Origin: Lysinibacillus agricola | GTDB taxonomy: Bacteria; Bacillota; Bacilli; Bacillales_A; Planococcaceae | Reading direction: 5' to 3' | Assembly (NCBI RefSeq): GCF_016638705.1 | Contig: NZ_CP067341.1 | Location: forward strand, 2,607,501-2,671,500 | DNA: 64,000 nt | In this document: positions 55,106 through 63,772 of the stretch, piece by piece | Position numbering within the stretch: position 1 is the first letter of the stretch | Layout: each line of letters opens with the position of its first letter | Program-made: the position numbers and the translations under genes | The notes under the pieces: model-generated | What the model was told of the DNA's origin: nothing | The model's input: the letters and a program-made list of their open reading frames with translations, nothing else | Database searches by the model: none

Positions 55106-55138
55106 AAGGGTGGTTCAGATGATTTCTGAGCCACCCTT
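55106..55138 (-). terminator. Terminator of the xpaC-telA operon
   Basis: AAGGGTGGTTCAGA (55106-55119) pairs with TCTGAGCCACCCTT (55125-55138). On the minus strand it is followed by TTATTTT. Confidence 0.85.
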
Positions 55139-55157
55139 GTTTGTTGGAAAAGTAGAA

Positions 55158-56225
55158 TCAGTCGCTGTTATTATGGCCCTTTAATTCAGCTACATCCTGT
55201 AATTGCTGTTTTTCCTGTTCCGTAGCTGTATGTAGGGCAAAGACATCTTTGATAGCCGTCTGAAGTTCATGCTGTGTTTCTTTGAATTTCGATACTTGCA
55301 GTTCAAAAGAAGGGCTCGTAAAACGGTCATTTGTGCGAGATAATCTTTCCTCAAGCTTCGCGTAGTGATGGTCCATATGCATGGATAACATCATGGCTAA
55401 CTGATTTTTCCAAAGTGGTATAAGGGTAACGATTGAAAATTCAATTTTTTCTGCTAGCGTTTGATTTGACTGCTGAATCATACGTATTTGTGGAGCAGTT
55501 TGTAAGGCAACCTGCTGTGATACTTGTAAGTCATAAATACGTTGATCTAGACGTTCGATTTGAGCGGCGAAGTCATTGAGCTGCTGGATAGCAAGTGGCT
55601 GTTTCGTTGCCTGTACACTAGTCACTTTTGCAGGAAGCTCAACTTCAATGATTTGCTGCTTCTTCATTTGTCCTGCCGAAATAGCAGTTGCTAACTCCTC
55701 AAAGAATCCTCTATTATGTGAATAAAGTTCCTCAAGCATTTCTACATCTTTAATCATTTGAAGCTGTGCACGTTCAAGCTGAACACCAATTCGTTCTACT
55801 TGAATACTAATACGTTCAAACTCCGTTAATGTTTGCTTAACAGTAGGCCCAATTTTACCAAACATTTTTTTGAAAAAGGACTGTTTTTTTGGCTCTAATG
55901 CGTTAGGGTCCACGCGGTCTAACGTTTGCATTAATGAATCTAACATTTGGCCAATTTTTGTGACGTCTTTCTGTTTTACTTGTGCAAGCATTCGATCGGC
56001 AAATTGAGAAAGTGCTCGCTGAGAATCTTGCCCTAAAGACAGCACTGATTCGAAGTTTGACAGGTCAAGTTGACTAGCATAAAGAAGTGCACGACTTTGT
56101 GCAAGAGGCGATAGCGTTTCATACGTCGCCATCGCCTCATTATTTGTAGTTTCTAAATAAGATTGCACAAGAGGGGAAATACCTTGTATTGAATTTAGTT
56201 GAAACGCGTGATCATTTGCTGTCAC
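55158..56225 (-). CDS. TelA/YaaN-family toxic anion resistance protein
   Basis: The 355-residue, largely helical cytoplasmic protein shows the TelA pattern (FFKKMFGKIGPTVKQTLTEF, AQLQMIKDVEMLEELYSHNR, IEFSIVTLIPLWKNQLAMML). The family is linked to tellurite and cell-envelope stress resistance; the biochemical role is not established. Its ATG overlaps the stop of xpaC by four bases, so the two are translationally coupled. xpaC-yaaN pairs are known in Bacillus. Confidence 0.9.
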   Translation of the reverse strand: MTANDHAFQLNSIQGISPLVQSYLETTNNEAMATYETLSPLAQSRALLYASQLDLSNFESVLSLGQDSQRALSQFADRMLAQVKQKDVTKIGQMLDSLMQTLDRVDPNALEPKKQSFFKKMFGKIGPTVKQTLTEFERISIQVERIGVQLERAQLQMIKDVEMLEELYSHNRGFFEELATAISAGQMKKQQIIEVELPAKVTSVQATKQPLAIQQLNDFAAQIERLDQRIYDLQVSQQVALQTAPQIRMIQQSNQTLAEKIEFSIVTLIPLWKNQLAMMLSMHMDHHYAKLEERLSRTNDRFTSPSFELQVSKFKETQHELQTAIKDVFALHTATEQEKQQLQDVAELKGHNNSD

Positions 56226-56872
56226 TTATCATCGCCTCGCCATTCCAATTGTTCTTTTCGTCTTATATTGGAACGATTCGCAAATTCGATTTCCATTTGA
56301 AGATGGTCGATATCATTGGAAAGCGCATCTTTTAAATCAATTTGAATCGTATCATTTAAATCTGTAAGCGTTTCTCGTGTTTTAGATAATGTAATCTGGA
56401 TTTCCTTATCCTTCACAGGCTGCTTCGATAACATCGTATATTTATCCGTTAATTCGACAGCGGAAGGTAGGTGTGCATAAAAAAATTGTTCAATATTATA
56501 AAATTTTCGTGGATCTGTTTTAACAATTTTCACGATGTTTTTGGAAATACGTGTCATTTCGAGTAATTGCTTAAATGCTGAAACAGAGCGTACACGTAAG
56601 TAGTTTTGGCTTAATGTTTGAATGTTTTTATTGGCTGTTGTAAGTTGTGTTTCGATATGTTTGTATTCTTCTTTTGTTATACCTGCTATTTGCATGACTT
56701 TCTTTTTCTGTCTATGTTTCAACAACGCTGTACTCGACGCGTATGTTCCAGCAAACAATAAACCACCAAGGAAGAATCCTGGATTTGCCGCAATTGCTGC
56801 AATAGAAACAGTTGTTAGCGAAATAAAGAAGCTAGCGGTATGTCTAGAGAAAAACTGTCCGACACTGAGCAT
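56222..56872 (-). CDS. xpaC: XpaC-family protein
   Basis: The 216-residue protein has two N-terminal membrane helices (about residues 12-50) followed by a helical cytoplasmic domain with KKKVMQIAGITKEEYKHIET and LLEMTRISKNIVKIVKTDPR. This is the XpaC family, named for hydrolysis of 5-bromo-4-chloroindolyl phosphate. The ATG at 56872 behind AGGAGG is preferred to 56890, which lies within the ribosome site region. First gene of the xpaC-telA operon. Confidence 0.85.
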   Translation of the reverse strand: MLSVGQFFSRHTASFFISLTTVSIAAIAANPGFFLGGLLFAGTYASSTALLKHRQKKKVMQIAGITKEEYKHIETQLTTANKNIQTLSQNYLRVRSVSAFKQLLEMTRISKNIVKIVKTDPRKFYNIEQFFYAHLPSAVELTDKYTMLSKQPVKDKEIQITLSKTRETLTDLNDTIQIDLKDALSNDIDHLQMEIEFANRSNIRRKEQLEWRGDDK

Positions 56873-57327
56873 GTTTCTTCCTCCTAGCATTTAAATATGT
56901 CTATCTTCTTATACGAAATAATCGACATAAAGTTTCAATGAAAAATTAAACCTTACATAAATTTTACTGCTATTTGTTAAGTTTCACAATGATAATACAT
57001 AAGAATAAGCAAATCCTTTGATTTATAGTAGAGAAAAGGAGCAAATGAAATAGAAGTCGGCCTAAGCAATGTCTGACATTGCTGCTGAGATTATTGATTT
57101 TTATTATATCGTATTCAAATTAAATGTAATTCGCGAATTTTTGTAATGTTGTTATTCATTTTTTTAGTTTAAACATTAGTATTGTTTTTTCATCTGTTGT
57201 TAATTCCTCATTATCAAATAAGATTCTAAAGTAATGCCTTAGCAAAAAATGTTGCTATGTCATAGAAATTCTTCGTTGCTATAAATTGGTGAATAGTAAA
57301 AAGTGATGGAGGTGAGTATAAATAAAA
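56873..57327. other. Intergenic region with one short palindrome
   Basis: GCAATGTC-T-GACATTGC (57072-57088 region) is an 8-bp inverted repeat. No gene or other structure was recognised in this AT-rich stretch. Confidence 0.4.
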
Positions 57328-57464
57328 ATGAGGGATCAATTCACTTGCCCATTAGATTTAACCCATGATATTACTCGAGGAAAGTGGAACATCATTTCAC
57401 TGAGAGAGGAAAAGAACTCTACGAAGCAGTAGAAATTATGCAAACTGTTGGTATTCAATTTTGA
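57328..57464 (+). pseudogene. HxlR-family regulator, internally deleted
   Basis: The frame starts MRDQFTCPLDLTHDITRGKW NII-type, matching the N-terminus of HxlR winged-helix regulators. Within about 15 residues it jumps to the C-terminal ERGKELYEAVEIMQTVGIQF. About 60 central residues with the DNA-binding helix are missing. GGAGGTG lies upstream. Confidence 0.6.
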
Positions 57465-57610
57465 TGATAAACAACTTAGAAAACCATATTCTAATGATTA
57501 TGAAGTCTACACTTCTTATTGAAAAAGAACTTTCTCTTAACATGTTTCTAGCAATTGTGTGTTATAAACTAAAATCAAATAAAAACAATTATTATAAAGG
57601 AAGAATTATT

Positions 57611-57932
57611 ATGATCTAAATCTTTATTGTTTTAGTAGAATTTTATCCATCTTGGCTTGCTATGACTCGTGAAGAAAGAGGGAAACGAGCTAATGAGCTT
57701 AAAGAAATTACTTTAAAATATCCAGAAGTACAGGTGCGTTTCCTTGATGCAGAAGCCTTACTTGGAAAGGATTATACAGATATTATCTTTTGTGAAACAA
57801 GTAATATTAATGTGGGAAGAAATACGAGATCATGCCGTATATACGGAAGGGCATATGAAAATTAAAGATGTGATTATGGGAATGGAAGAAGCCTATAAAA
57901 AGTTTGAAGCGGATTCATTACATAGTAATTAA
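57611..57932 (+). pseudogene. Darcynin-like gene, decayed
   Basis: After ATG-ATC-TAA the frame reads IFIVLVEFYPSWLAMTREER, then VRFLDAEALLGKDYTDIIFC. A frameshift near 57805 leads to WEEIRDHAVYTEGHMKIKDV and the end EADSLHSN. The order matches the darcynin family as I recall it. There is a stop at codon 3 and at least one frameshift. AAAGGAAG precedes the ATG. In other genomes such genes often sit beside HxlR regulators, as the remnant at 57328 does here. Confidence 0.6.
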
Positions 57933-57968
57933 AGCAATATTAACAAGTATTATTATTCAACAAAATTG

Positions 57969-58012
57969 AACTGCACCTCAATGTTAGACATTAACAGTTG
58001 GGTGCAGTTTTT
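57969..58012 (+). terminator. Terminator-like repeat
   Basis: AACTGCACC (57969-57977) pairs with GGTGCAGTT (58001-58009), followed by Ts. The stem and loop resemble the inverted sequence of the terminator at 5387. Confidence 0.8.
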
Positions 58013-58136
58013 ATATAGATAAATTCAGTTCTGGTGTAGTCATTTAATCGCTAGTGTTTTTAAATTGCGGATGCTTAAATAAAGGCGGTTCTCTTAAACG
58101 GTTCAAAATAAAAATAGCGTGAGTATGGTTAGATGA

Positions 58137-58592
58137 CTATTTTTCGATGACTAAAATATTGTTGTCTTCTATTGGAGGCTCACAATTTTCAAGAAGATAA
58201 TTTGTACTTTCATTCGTTTCAACTGCCTCAATTAAAGAGCATGCTGAATGAATGATACTTCCTTGGCCATATTGGTCTCTGCGTGGGTCTTTTGTTGATT
58301 TTATTATTTCGCCATCGTATTCAAGTTCGTGAACTATTGGGTCACCTTCTGTGGTATATCTAACCATTCTAATACTATCTTCTTTCCCTTGTTGTACATT
58401 ATGGAGAAAATCTTCAAATCTTTCTTGGTTTTTTAAATCAGCATGCGCATCTACTATATCTTCTGGAGTCGAAATGTAAGGTGGTGGTATATCATTAGGG
58501 TATATGTAAATATCCGTTGAACTATCTACTCGATTACAACTTGCAATTAAGAGCAAAATAAATAGAACAAATAAAACATTTATCTTTTTCAT
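58137..58592 (-). CDS. DUF4362-like lipoprotein
   Basis: The 151-residue protein has a lipobox LIASC (Cys19). The mature domain, with DIVDAHADLKNQERFEDFLH, IRMVRYTTEGDPIVHELEYD and a closing NCEPPIEDNNILVIE, resembles the DUF4362 family. The frame extends to 58655, but the ATG at 58592 with AAAGGA upstream starts right at the signal peptide. Function unknown. The stretch 58593-58908 shows no gene. Confidence 0.75.
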   Translation of the reverse strand: MKKINVLFVLFILLLIASCNRVDSSTDIYIYPNDIPPPYISTPEDIVDAHADLKNQERFEDFLHNVQQGKEDSIRMVRYTTEGDPIVHELEYDGEIIKSTKDPRRDQYGQGSIIHSACSLIEAVETNESTNYLLENCEPPIEDNNILVIEK

Positions 58593-58908
58593 GATAATAC
58601 ATTCCTTTATGCATTTAGTCGTTTTTTCCTTAAAAATGTTACATACCTTATTCAACTAACCTCCGTTGCTCACATCATTCTTCTTAAGAGTGATTATTTA
58701 TTTTTTTTAGTAATAGGGCCATATTGGCAGGAGCTTTTTAGCAGGGTGCAGAAGTTTAATTCAATGTACTTGTAGTTTATTATGATAATGAATAATTATT
58801 GAAATTATCTAATAGTATTAGACGTACAAAATAGCTTTTTCTTTCAACTTCTTGTGTAACCAAATCCATTTTTGATATCAAAATCTAATTATGAAGGAGA
58901 CTAAAATT

Positions 58909-59571
58909 ATGGAAATTTCTAAAGGAGTAGAAATGCTCCATCTTGAATTTCATGGGAATATTTTTCATCCAACTCTTTTATGGGATCAAGAAATGGCTGT
59001 TTTAATAGACACTGGGTTCCCTGGACAACTTGAAGATTTACGTGTGGCAATGGAAAAGGCAGGAGTGTCGTTCGACAAACTAAAAGTTATCATTTTGACA
59101 CATCAGGATATAGATCATATAGGTAGTCTTCCTGACATATTACAAGAATGTGGAAGTAATATTAAAGTATATGCTCACGATTTGGATAAGCCTTATATTC
59201 AAGGGGATTTAACTCTTTTGAAAGATGGGCACTTAGAGAACCCTCCAAAGGGCAAAGTGGATGATACCTTGAAAGATGGTCAAGAATTGCCGTATTGCGG
59301 TGGAATTCGTATTATCCATACGCCAGGGCATACTCCTGGCCATATCAGCTTATATTTGAAACAAAGTAAAACGCTGATTGCTGGGGATTCGATGTACAGT
59401 GTCAACGGCATAATTGAGGGAATTCATGTCCCGACAGTACTGGATATAAAAGAAGCTCAGCTTTCTTTGAAGAAATACTTAGACCTCGACATTGAATCTG
59501 TGATTTGTTACCACGGAGGATTAAGTAAGGAAAATATTAATGAGCAGCTTCAAGAAGTAATTTCATATTAA
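58909..59571 (+). CDS. MBL-fold hydrolase with THQDIDH variant motif
   Basis: The 220-residue protein is an MBL-fold enzyme with THQDIDHIGS in place of the usual HxHxDH, so one zinc-ligand position has Asp instead of His. It also has HTPGHTPGHISLYL, AGDSMY and a C-terminal CYHGG. Variants with this motif are common in Firmicutes and may bind one or different metals. AAGGAG lies before the ATG at 58909; the ATG at 58891 overlaps that site. Substrate unknown. Confidence 0.85.
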   Translation: MEISKGVEMLHLEFHGNIFHPTLLWDQEMAVLIDTGFPGQLEDLRVAMEKAGVSFDKLKVIILTHQDIDHIGSLPDILQECGSNIKVYAHDLDKPYIQGDLTLLKDGHLENPPKGKVDDTLKDGQELPYCGGIRIIHTPGHTPGHISLYLKQSKTLIAGDSMYSVNGIIEGIHVPTVLDIKEAQLSLKKYLDLDIESVICYHGGLSKENINEQLQEVISY

Positions 59572-59622
59572 ATTCTAGAGCTTTCTTCAGCTATCGACAG
59601 CTTTAGTTAAATAGTCTATAAA

Positions 59623-59650
59623 AAGGCCACTCTGTAATGGGTGGTCTTAA
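59623..59650 (+). terminator. Terminator of the MBL gene
   Basis: AAGGCCAC (59623-59630) pairs with GTGGTCTT (59641-59648) followed by AATTT. Confidence 0.55.
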
Positions 59651-59784
59651 TTTGTTAAACAAGCATTTTTGTACATATTTATTTCAACGTTTATGGGGCA
59701 TCTTTTTGTAATTGTCCAAATAAGTTAAATGCTGAATACAAGTTGATCTGGTTGCAATGTGTTATAGCCTAATTTAAAGTAATC

Positions 59785-60127
59785 TTGTTTTTGTCTTTTT
59801 TTCCATTATCGTGGAGGTCAGAGAGAGATATTGATAGAGAATCTTTGTGGTTTACTCAGATAACAAATCAATTACAGGAAACAAGTATTGGTATTGTGTG
59901 TATAACACAAGAAAATAAAAATAATCCTTGGATTTTATTTGAATCTGGTGCTTTAGCAAAAGGAGTATCGTCAAGTAGGATATGTACATTTCTAATTGAT
60001 TTAGACTAGTGATATTAGAGATCCATTAGCACTAGTTGATATTTACAAATCACTTAGTATCTATAGAAGAAGTGAAGTAATACGGGAAGTCATATCCAAC
60101 TGGGGATGGCTTTTTATTATGTCTTGA
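59785..60127 (+). pseudogene. TIR-like domain gene fragment
   Basis: The readable part is SWRSERDIDRESLWFTQITN, then SIGIVCITQENKNNPWILFE and SGALAKGVSSS. This is the pattern of bacterial TIR/TIR-like domains (the catalytic Glu region, then FExGALAK). The frame stops at 60009, and after a one-base shift it continues SDIRDPLALVDIYKSLSIYR and RRSEVIREV. No proper start is present. TIR proteins of this type act in NAD-consuming phage defence in known systems. Here the gene is truncated at the 5' side and frameshifted. Confidence 0.6.
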
Positions 60128-60150
60128 GATGTTGAGTATGAGGTAATTAA

Positions 60151-60180
60151 AAGGGTCACCCGGAGGAAGAGTGGACCCTT
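60151..60180 (-). terminator. Terminator of the YjcZ-like gene
   Basis: AAGGGTCA pairs with TGGACCCTT; on the minus strand it is followed by TTTTAATT. It lies 105 bases past the stop. Confidence 0.6.
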
Positions 60181-60284
60181 AGTAAAGGTAAGAGGGTGTA
60201 AGGTTAAATTAGAATTACCTTACTAAAGTTATGAGCACCAGGCTTTGATGATTTTTCTAAGGCAATAATAAAAAATTGGAAATA

Positions 60285-60395
60285 TTAATACGCTCTATTT
60301 TGCATGAAAGTAGCGCCGACAATAATCAGAAGAATGAATAGAACAACAATTAGAGCAAATGCTGAACCAGATCCACTACCATAGTACTCAGACAT
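60285..60395 (-). CDS. YjcZ-family sporulation-associated peptide (36 residues)
   Basis: The peptide has a Gly/Ser/Tyr-rich head (MSEYYGSGSGSAFA) and one membrane helix LIVVLFILLIIVGATF, the signature of the YjcZ/YhcZ family of tiny proteins linked to sporulation in Bacillus. GGAGGG precedes the ATG. It is too short for normal gene finding. Confidence 0.85.
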   Translation of the reverse strand: MSEYYGSGSGSAFALIVVLFILLIIVGATFMQNRAY

Positions 60396-60523
60396 AATGA
60401 TTTCCCTCCTCTCTATAATTTATAATATGCACAGTTGTCAAAAGGAGTTGCGATATTTATCTTAGGAGTGCCTTTTATTTGCCCTTGCTACGGCAGGTGT
60501 TTTTTGTGAAAGGGAAAATAAAA

Positions 60524-60549
60524 AGGACTGGGGTATTATTCCCAATCCT
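60524..60549 (-). terminator. Terminator of the acylphosphatase-like gene
   Basis: AGGACTGGG (60524-60532) pairs with CCCAATCCT (60541-60549) with one mismatch. On the minus strand it is followed by TTTTTATTTT. Confidence 0.7.
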
Positions 60550-60657
60550 AATTAATAAAATATAAACTTTGCCCCCAGCAACGTTATTTTAGATAAAACC
60601 GTATTCATTCAATGTTGAAAATAGCCAGTACTGCACTATAAAAATAGAGAAGCCAGA

Positions 60658-60939
60658 CTAAACAATGTCTGATTCCATGCGCACATAGCCTTTTAAATCA
60701 TCAAAAAGCTCTAATGCAAATGAATTGGAATCTGCTTGAGGGCTAACACCCTTTTGAACAAATACTAGGAATTCATCAATCGCTTTTTTTGATCCTTCTA
60801 CTTCAACTTCAATTTGTTCTTGATCATTTAGTTTACAATATCCTTTTAATCCTAGTTCAATCGCTTTTTGTTTAATGAAAAAACGGTAGCCTGTCCCATA
60901 AATATCTCCGAAAAATTTAATTAGCGCTCGCTTGTTCAA
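60658..60939 (-). CDS. Acylphosphatase-family protein, active site altered
   Basis: The 93-residue protein has the acylphosphatase fold pattern. The phosphate loop GDIYGTGYR keeps the catalytic Arg (residue 19), but the usual VQGVGFR spacing sequence is changed. Where the family has GxVxN with the catalytic Asn, this one has GYCKLND, so the Asn is shifted by one. It may be inactive or have another role. The start is a TTG behind GGAGG. Confidence 0.7.
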   Translation of the reverse strand: MNKRALIKFFGDIYGTGYRFFIKQKAIELGLKGYCKLNDQEQIEVEVEGSKKAIDEFLVFVQKGVSPQADSNSFALELFDDLKGYVRMESDIV

Positions 60940-60984
60940 GCTAAAACCTCCTACTAGTTAAGGGGGAAGAGCCCTCCTTTGTGC

Positions 60985-62712
60985 TTAGTGCATGACACGT
61001 TCTTTTTCTAAATACGCAATTAAGTTATTGATAAAGTAGAGAACCTGCTTAGAAGCTTGATCTACTTCTTTTAAATGAACTTCAGCCTGTTGAATATTTC
61101 CAATCTTATAAGCCTCCGCTGCTAACTTCGCCGATTCATGAACACGTAAATGATAGGCGTCTAATTCACGATAATCCTGCAAGTGTCCGAAACGTTCCAT
61201 AGAACGAGCAGCTGTATACCATTTACCGAGACGACATTCTGTATGAGAAGAAACATCACTTGGTTCGACGCTTTCAAGACCGAGGAACATATTATAAATG
61301 CGCCATTTCCATAAAATATGATCTGCCTTCGATAGTTGTAAAAGCGCTATAGAAGAAAGCTGAACATTGTTATTCGCAATAATGTCATTTCGGAAACGAT
61401 TAATTTCTTTCCCTAATGCATGAATATCGCTAGAAGTGTTATGGCTATAGTCGCGAATATCATCTTGAAGGTTAGAAATTTCAATCATTCTTGCAGATAC
61501 TTCATCGATAGCTGCTGCCTGCTCCTGTGAAATCGCAGCCGTATTTGTGACATCCATATTAATACCTTCAATGGCAGTAACAATTGCGTTTAATAATGGT
61601 AATGACTCTTTAGCTTCTACTGTAGCATCTTTAATAATCACTGTCGTTTCCGTAATCGAGTTTGACACTTCGTTTGAATAGCTCTTTAAATGATGTACAT
61701 TTGCAGATACCTCGGTAAGTGCTGATACAGTTCCTTCAGCAAGTTTTCGAACTTCCTGTGCAACTACAGCAAAGCCTTTACCATGTTCACCTGCACGAGC
61801 CGCCTCAATAGAAGCGTTCAAAGCAAGTAAATTCGTTTGATCGGCAATTTGATTTATTAAGGTTACAACATGTTCGATATCATTTACCCGCTTTTGTAAT
61901 TCTGAAAAGGATTCAACAATCGTTGTAAATGTCTCTTCTGTTTTAAAGATTTCAGAAAGGGCATGCTCAATTGCATTTTTTCCTTGTACAGCGTGATCAA
62001 CAGATTCAGTTGTTTTCTCAGAAATACGGGAAGACATTCGAGCAACCTCATTAATAGAAGCGGCAATTTCTTCAGTTGCTGCGGTAGAGGATTGGATTTC
62101 TTCATTTTGTTTATCCAAGCTAAATACTAAATCTTTCATGTACATGATTTTTGCGTTGACATCCATCAAAGAGGAAACTTCAGCAACTACATTTTCAATA
62201 ATACGTTCCGTTAATACTTCAACAAGTAATTCCTGATCAACATTGACTGCAGATTGAAAAGATTTCATGTATTCAAAAGCTTTATTAGGTTTTAAACCGA
62301 AATTATGTAAAATATAAGTTGTTATGTAAAATGCAAACTGATTGAAAACAACAATTAATTTACCTGGCTCGTATTGATTTTTTCTGAATAAATTGAAAAA
62401 TTTAACGGTTTCATCCACATATTCATCATCACGAGTAGCTAAGAAAAATTGAGTTAAGTATCGATTAATATTTTCTTCACTAATTGTTAGTTGAGAGGAG
62501 AGAGAGATTTCACTTAAATAATTATTAAAAATAGCATTCATTGAAGGCGTGATATCTTTTAATTTATTGTAGAGAGTTTTTAAATTCTCTTCATCTTGAG
62601 AATTGAAATGGTTAAATGCTAGTGTTTTATTAAAACGGCCAGTCGCATTTAAATTGGTACCACGCCTTAATAATTCATCGAGCTCTGCTTTAGGTCGAAT
62701 ACTTGAAAACAT
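60985..62712 (-). CDS. Soluble chemoreceptor: globin-like sensor, MCP signalling domain, CZB domain
   Basis: The 575-residue protein has no membrane helix after the chosen start. Residues 1-175 resemble the HemAT-type sensor globin, but the proximal heme ligand position (six residues before the EP of YEPGKL) is Phe109, not His. The MCP signalling tip is intact ([40 protein letters not shown]). The C-terminus is a zinc-binding CZB domain ([32 protein letters not shown]). The ATG at 62712 with GGGAGG upstream is preferred to 62760. It would signal to CheA from the cytoplasm. Confidence 0.87.
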   Translation of the reverse strand: MFSSIRPKAELDELLRRGTNLNATGRFNKTLAFNHFNSQDEENLKTLYNKLKDITPSMNAIFNNYLSEISLSSQLTISEENINRYLTQFFLATRDDEYVDETVKFFNLFRKNQYEPGKLIVVFNQFAFYITTYILHNFGLKPNKAFEYMKSFQSAVNVDQELLVEVLTERIIENVVAEVSSLMDVNAKIMYMKDLVFSLDKQNEEIQSSTAATEEIAASINEVARMSSRISEKTTESVDHAVQGKNAIEHALSEIFKTEETFTTIVESFSELQKRVNDIEHVVTLINQIADQTNLLALNASIEAARAGEHGKGFAVVAQEVRKLAEGTVSALTEVSANVHHLKSYSNEVSNSITETTVIIKDATVEAKESLPLLNAIVTAIEGINMDVTNTAAISQEQAAAIDEVSARMIEISNLQDDIRDYSHNTSSDIHALGKEINRFRNDIIANNNVQLSSIALLQLSKADHILWKWRIYNMFLGLESVEPSDVSSHTECRLGKWYTAARSMERFGHLQDYRELDAYHLRVHESAKLAAEAYKIGNIQQAEVHLKEVDQASKQVLYFINNLIAYLEKERVMH

Positions 62713-62840
62713 AAAAATAATACCTCCCAAAAATAATGAATAATAAGGCAATAATAGCATATTTCAGAGTGTTTTAATAGACATTTCAGATGTGTTTGCT
62801 AAAATGGAAATATCTTAATACAGCAGGGAATGTGGCAAAT

Positions 62841-63128
62841 ATGTATACAATCATTTACATGAAAGCTGATTATGAGCCTTGGTGGAAATTTGAAGGCTGG
62901 GAGACTTTTATTCAAACAAATGAAACGTTTGAGACGGAAGAACAATTTGAGTCAGCATTACAAAGAAAATTGCATCACTTTCGTTTAACATATGACAATG
63001 AGGCAACTAAAGAAGGGAAGTTTTGGGCTTTTTGGTCAGAGGATGAGAGTGTTTTCTGTGAAGCCTGTGATGATGATGTCCAAATATATCACGGTATTAT
63101 CGCTTTAAAATCTGACGAATTGAAATAA
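62841..63128 (+). CDS. DUF1033-family protein
   Basis: The 95-residue protein begins MYTIIYMKADYEPWWKFEGW and continues with FWSEDESVFCEACDDDVQIY, the pattern of DUF1033 (small conserved Firmicutes proteins of unknown role). The frame extends upstream to 62790, but family members start at the ATG at 62841. The ribosome site GGGAATG is weak. No membrane segment. Confidence 0.8.
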   Translation: MYTIIYMKADYEPWWKFEGWETFIQTNETFETEEQFESALQRKLHHFRLTYDNEATKEGKFWAFWSEDESVFCEACDDDVQIYHGIIALKSDELK

Positions 63129-63163
63129 AATTTTGAAATTAATAAAAAAACATTTTTCTTTAT

Positions 63164-63192
63164 TTGACAAAATTATGAATGATGGTTATACT
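63164..63192 (+). promoter_or_regulatory. Strong sigmaA promoter of the cold-shock gene
   Basis: TTGACA (63164-63169) and TATACT (63187-63192) are separated by exactly 17 bases. Transcription would start near 63199, leaving a leader of about 147 bases. Confidence 0.85.
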
Positions 63193-63228
63193 TAAGTTAA
63201 CAATTTAATTGCTTCACCGGAAACATGA

Positions 63229-63290
63229 ATTCACATATTACAAAAAGTGATCGCGTTAGTTCGGTACTCTTTGTAATATGTGAATTTTTT
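63229..63290 (+). promoter_or_regulatory. Terminator-like hairpin in the cold-shock leader
   Basis: ATTCACATATTACAAA (63229-63244) pairs perfectly with TTTGTAATATGTGAAT (63270-63285), followed by six Ts. It lies between promoter and gene, so it would act as an attenuator or as a cold-sensitive leader structure. Confidence 0.75.
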
Positions 63291-63345
63291 ACATTCGTGA
63301 AGAAATTACATATTGTTCACTTTTATTTTTTGGAGGTTTTCTTAA

Positions 63346-63546
63346 ATGAAACAAGGTACAGTAAAATGGTTTAACTCAGAAAAAGGTTTTGGATTCATCG
63401 AAGTTGAAGGTGAAAACGACGTATTCGTACACTTCTCAGCTATCCAAGGCGAAGGTTTCAAAACTCTTGACGAAGGTCAAAAAGTGGAATTCGAAGTTGT
63501 AGATGGCAACCGCGGACCACAAGCTGCTAACGTAACTAAACTTTAA
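63346..63546 (+). CDS. Cold-shock protein (CspA family)
   Basis: The 66-residue protein is a complete cold-shock domain with RNA-binding motifs KGFGFI and VFVHF, beginning [12 protein letters not shown] and ending NVTKL. It binds single-stranded RNA as a chaperone in the cytoplasm. GGAGG lies ahead of the ATG. It has its own strong promoter, a long structured leader and a terminator, typical of csp genes. Which paralogue it is (B, C or D type) cannot be decided. Confidence 0.95.
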   Translation: MKQGTVKWFNSEKGFGFIEVEGENDVFVHFSAIQGEGFKTLDEGQKVEFEVVDGNRGPQAANVTKL

Positions 63547-63581
63547 TTCTCAGTAATTAAAATTACATTCGTTAAACCTAA

Positions 63582-63612
63582 GGCATCCTATTGATATAGG
63601 ATGTCTTTTTTT
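63582..63612 (+). terminator. Terminator of the cold-shock gene
   Basis: GGCATCCTA (63582-63590) pairs with TAGGATGTC (63597-63605), followed by a T run. Confidence 0.85.
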
Positions 63613-63772
63613 GCATTCTTTGAGCGTATTTTCAATAGATTTAGACGCTAGGGAATAAGTAGTTAGATACTTAAACTACGCTTCGAGCAAGTTTATACGA
63701 ATTGAAAGGGTTTATATAATTTTATTATGTAAACTAAATGTTGCTTGTCTCGATAAAGTTGTTTAAAGAATA

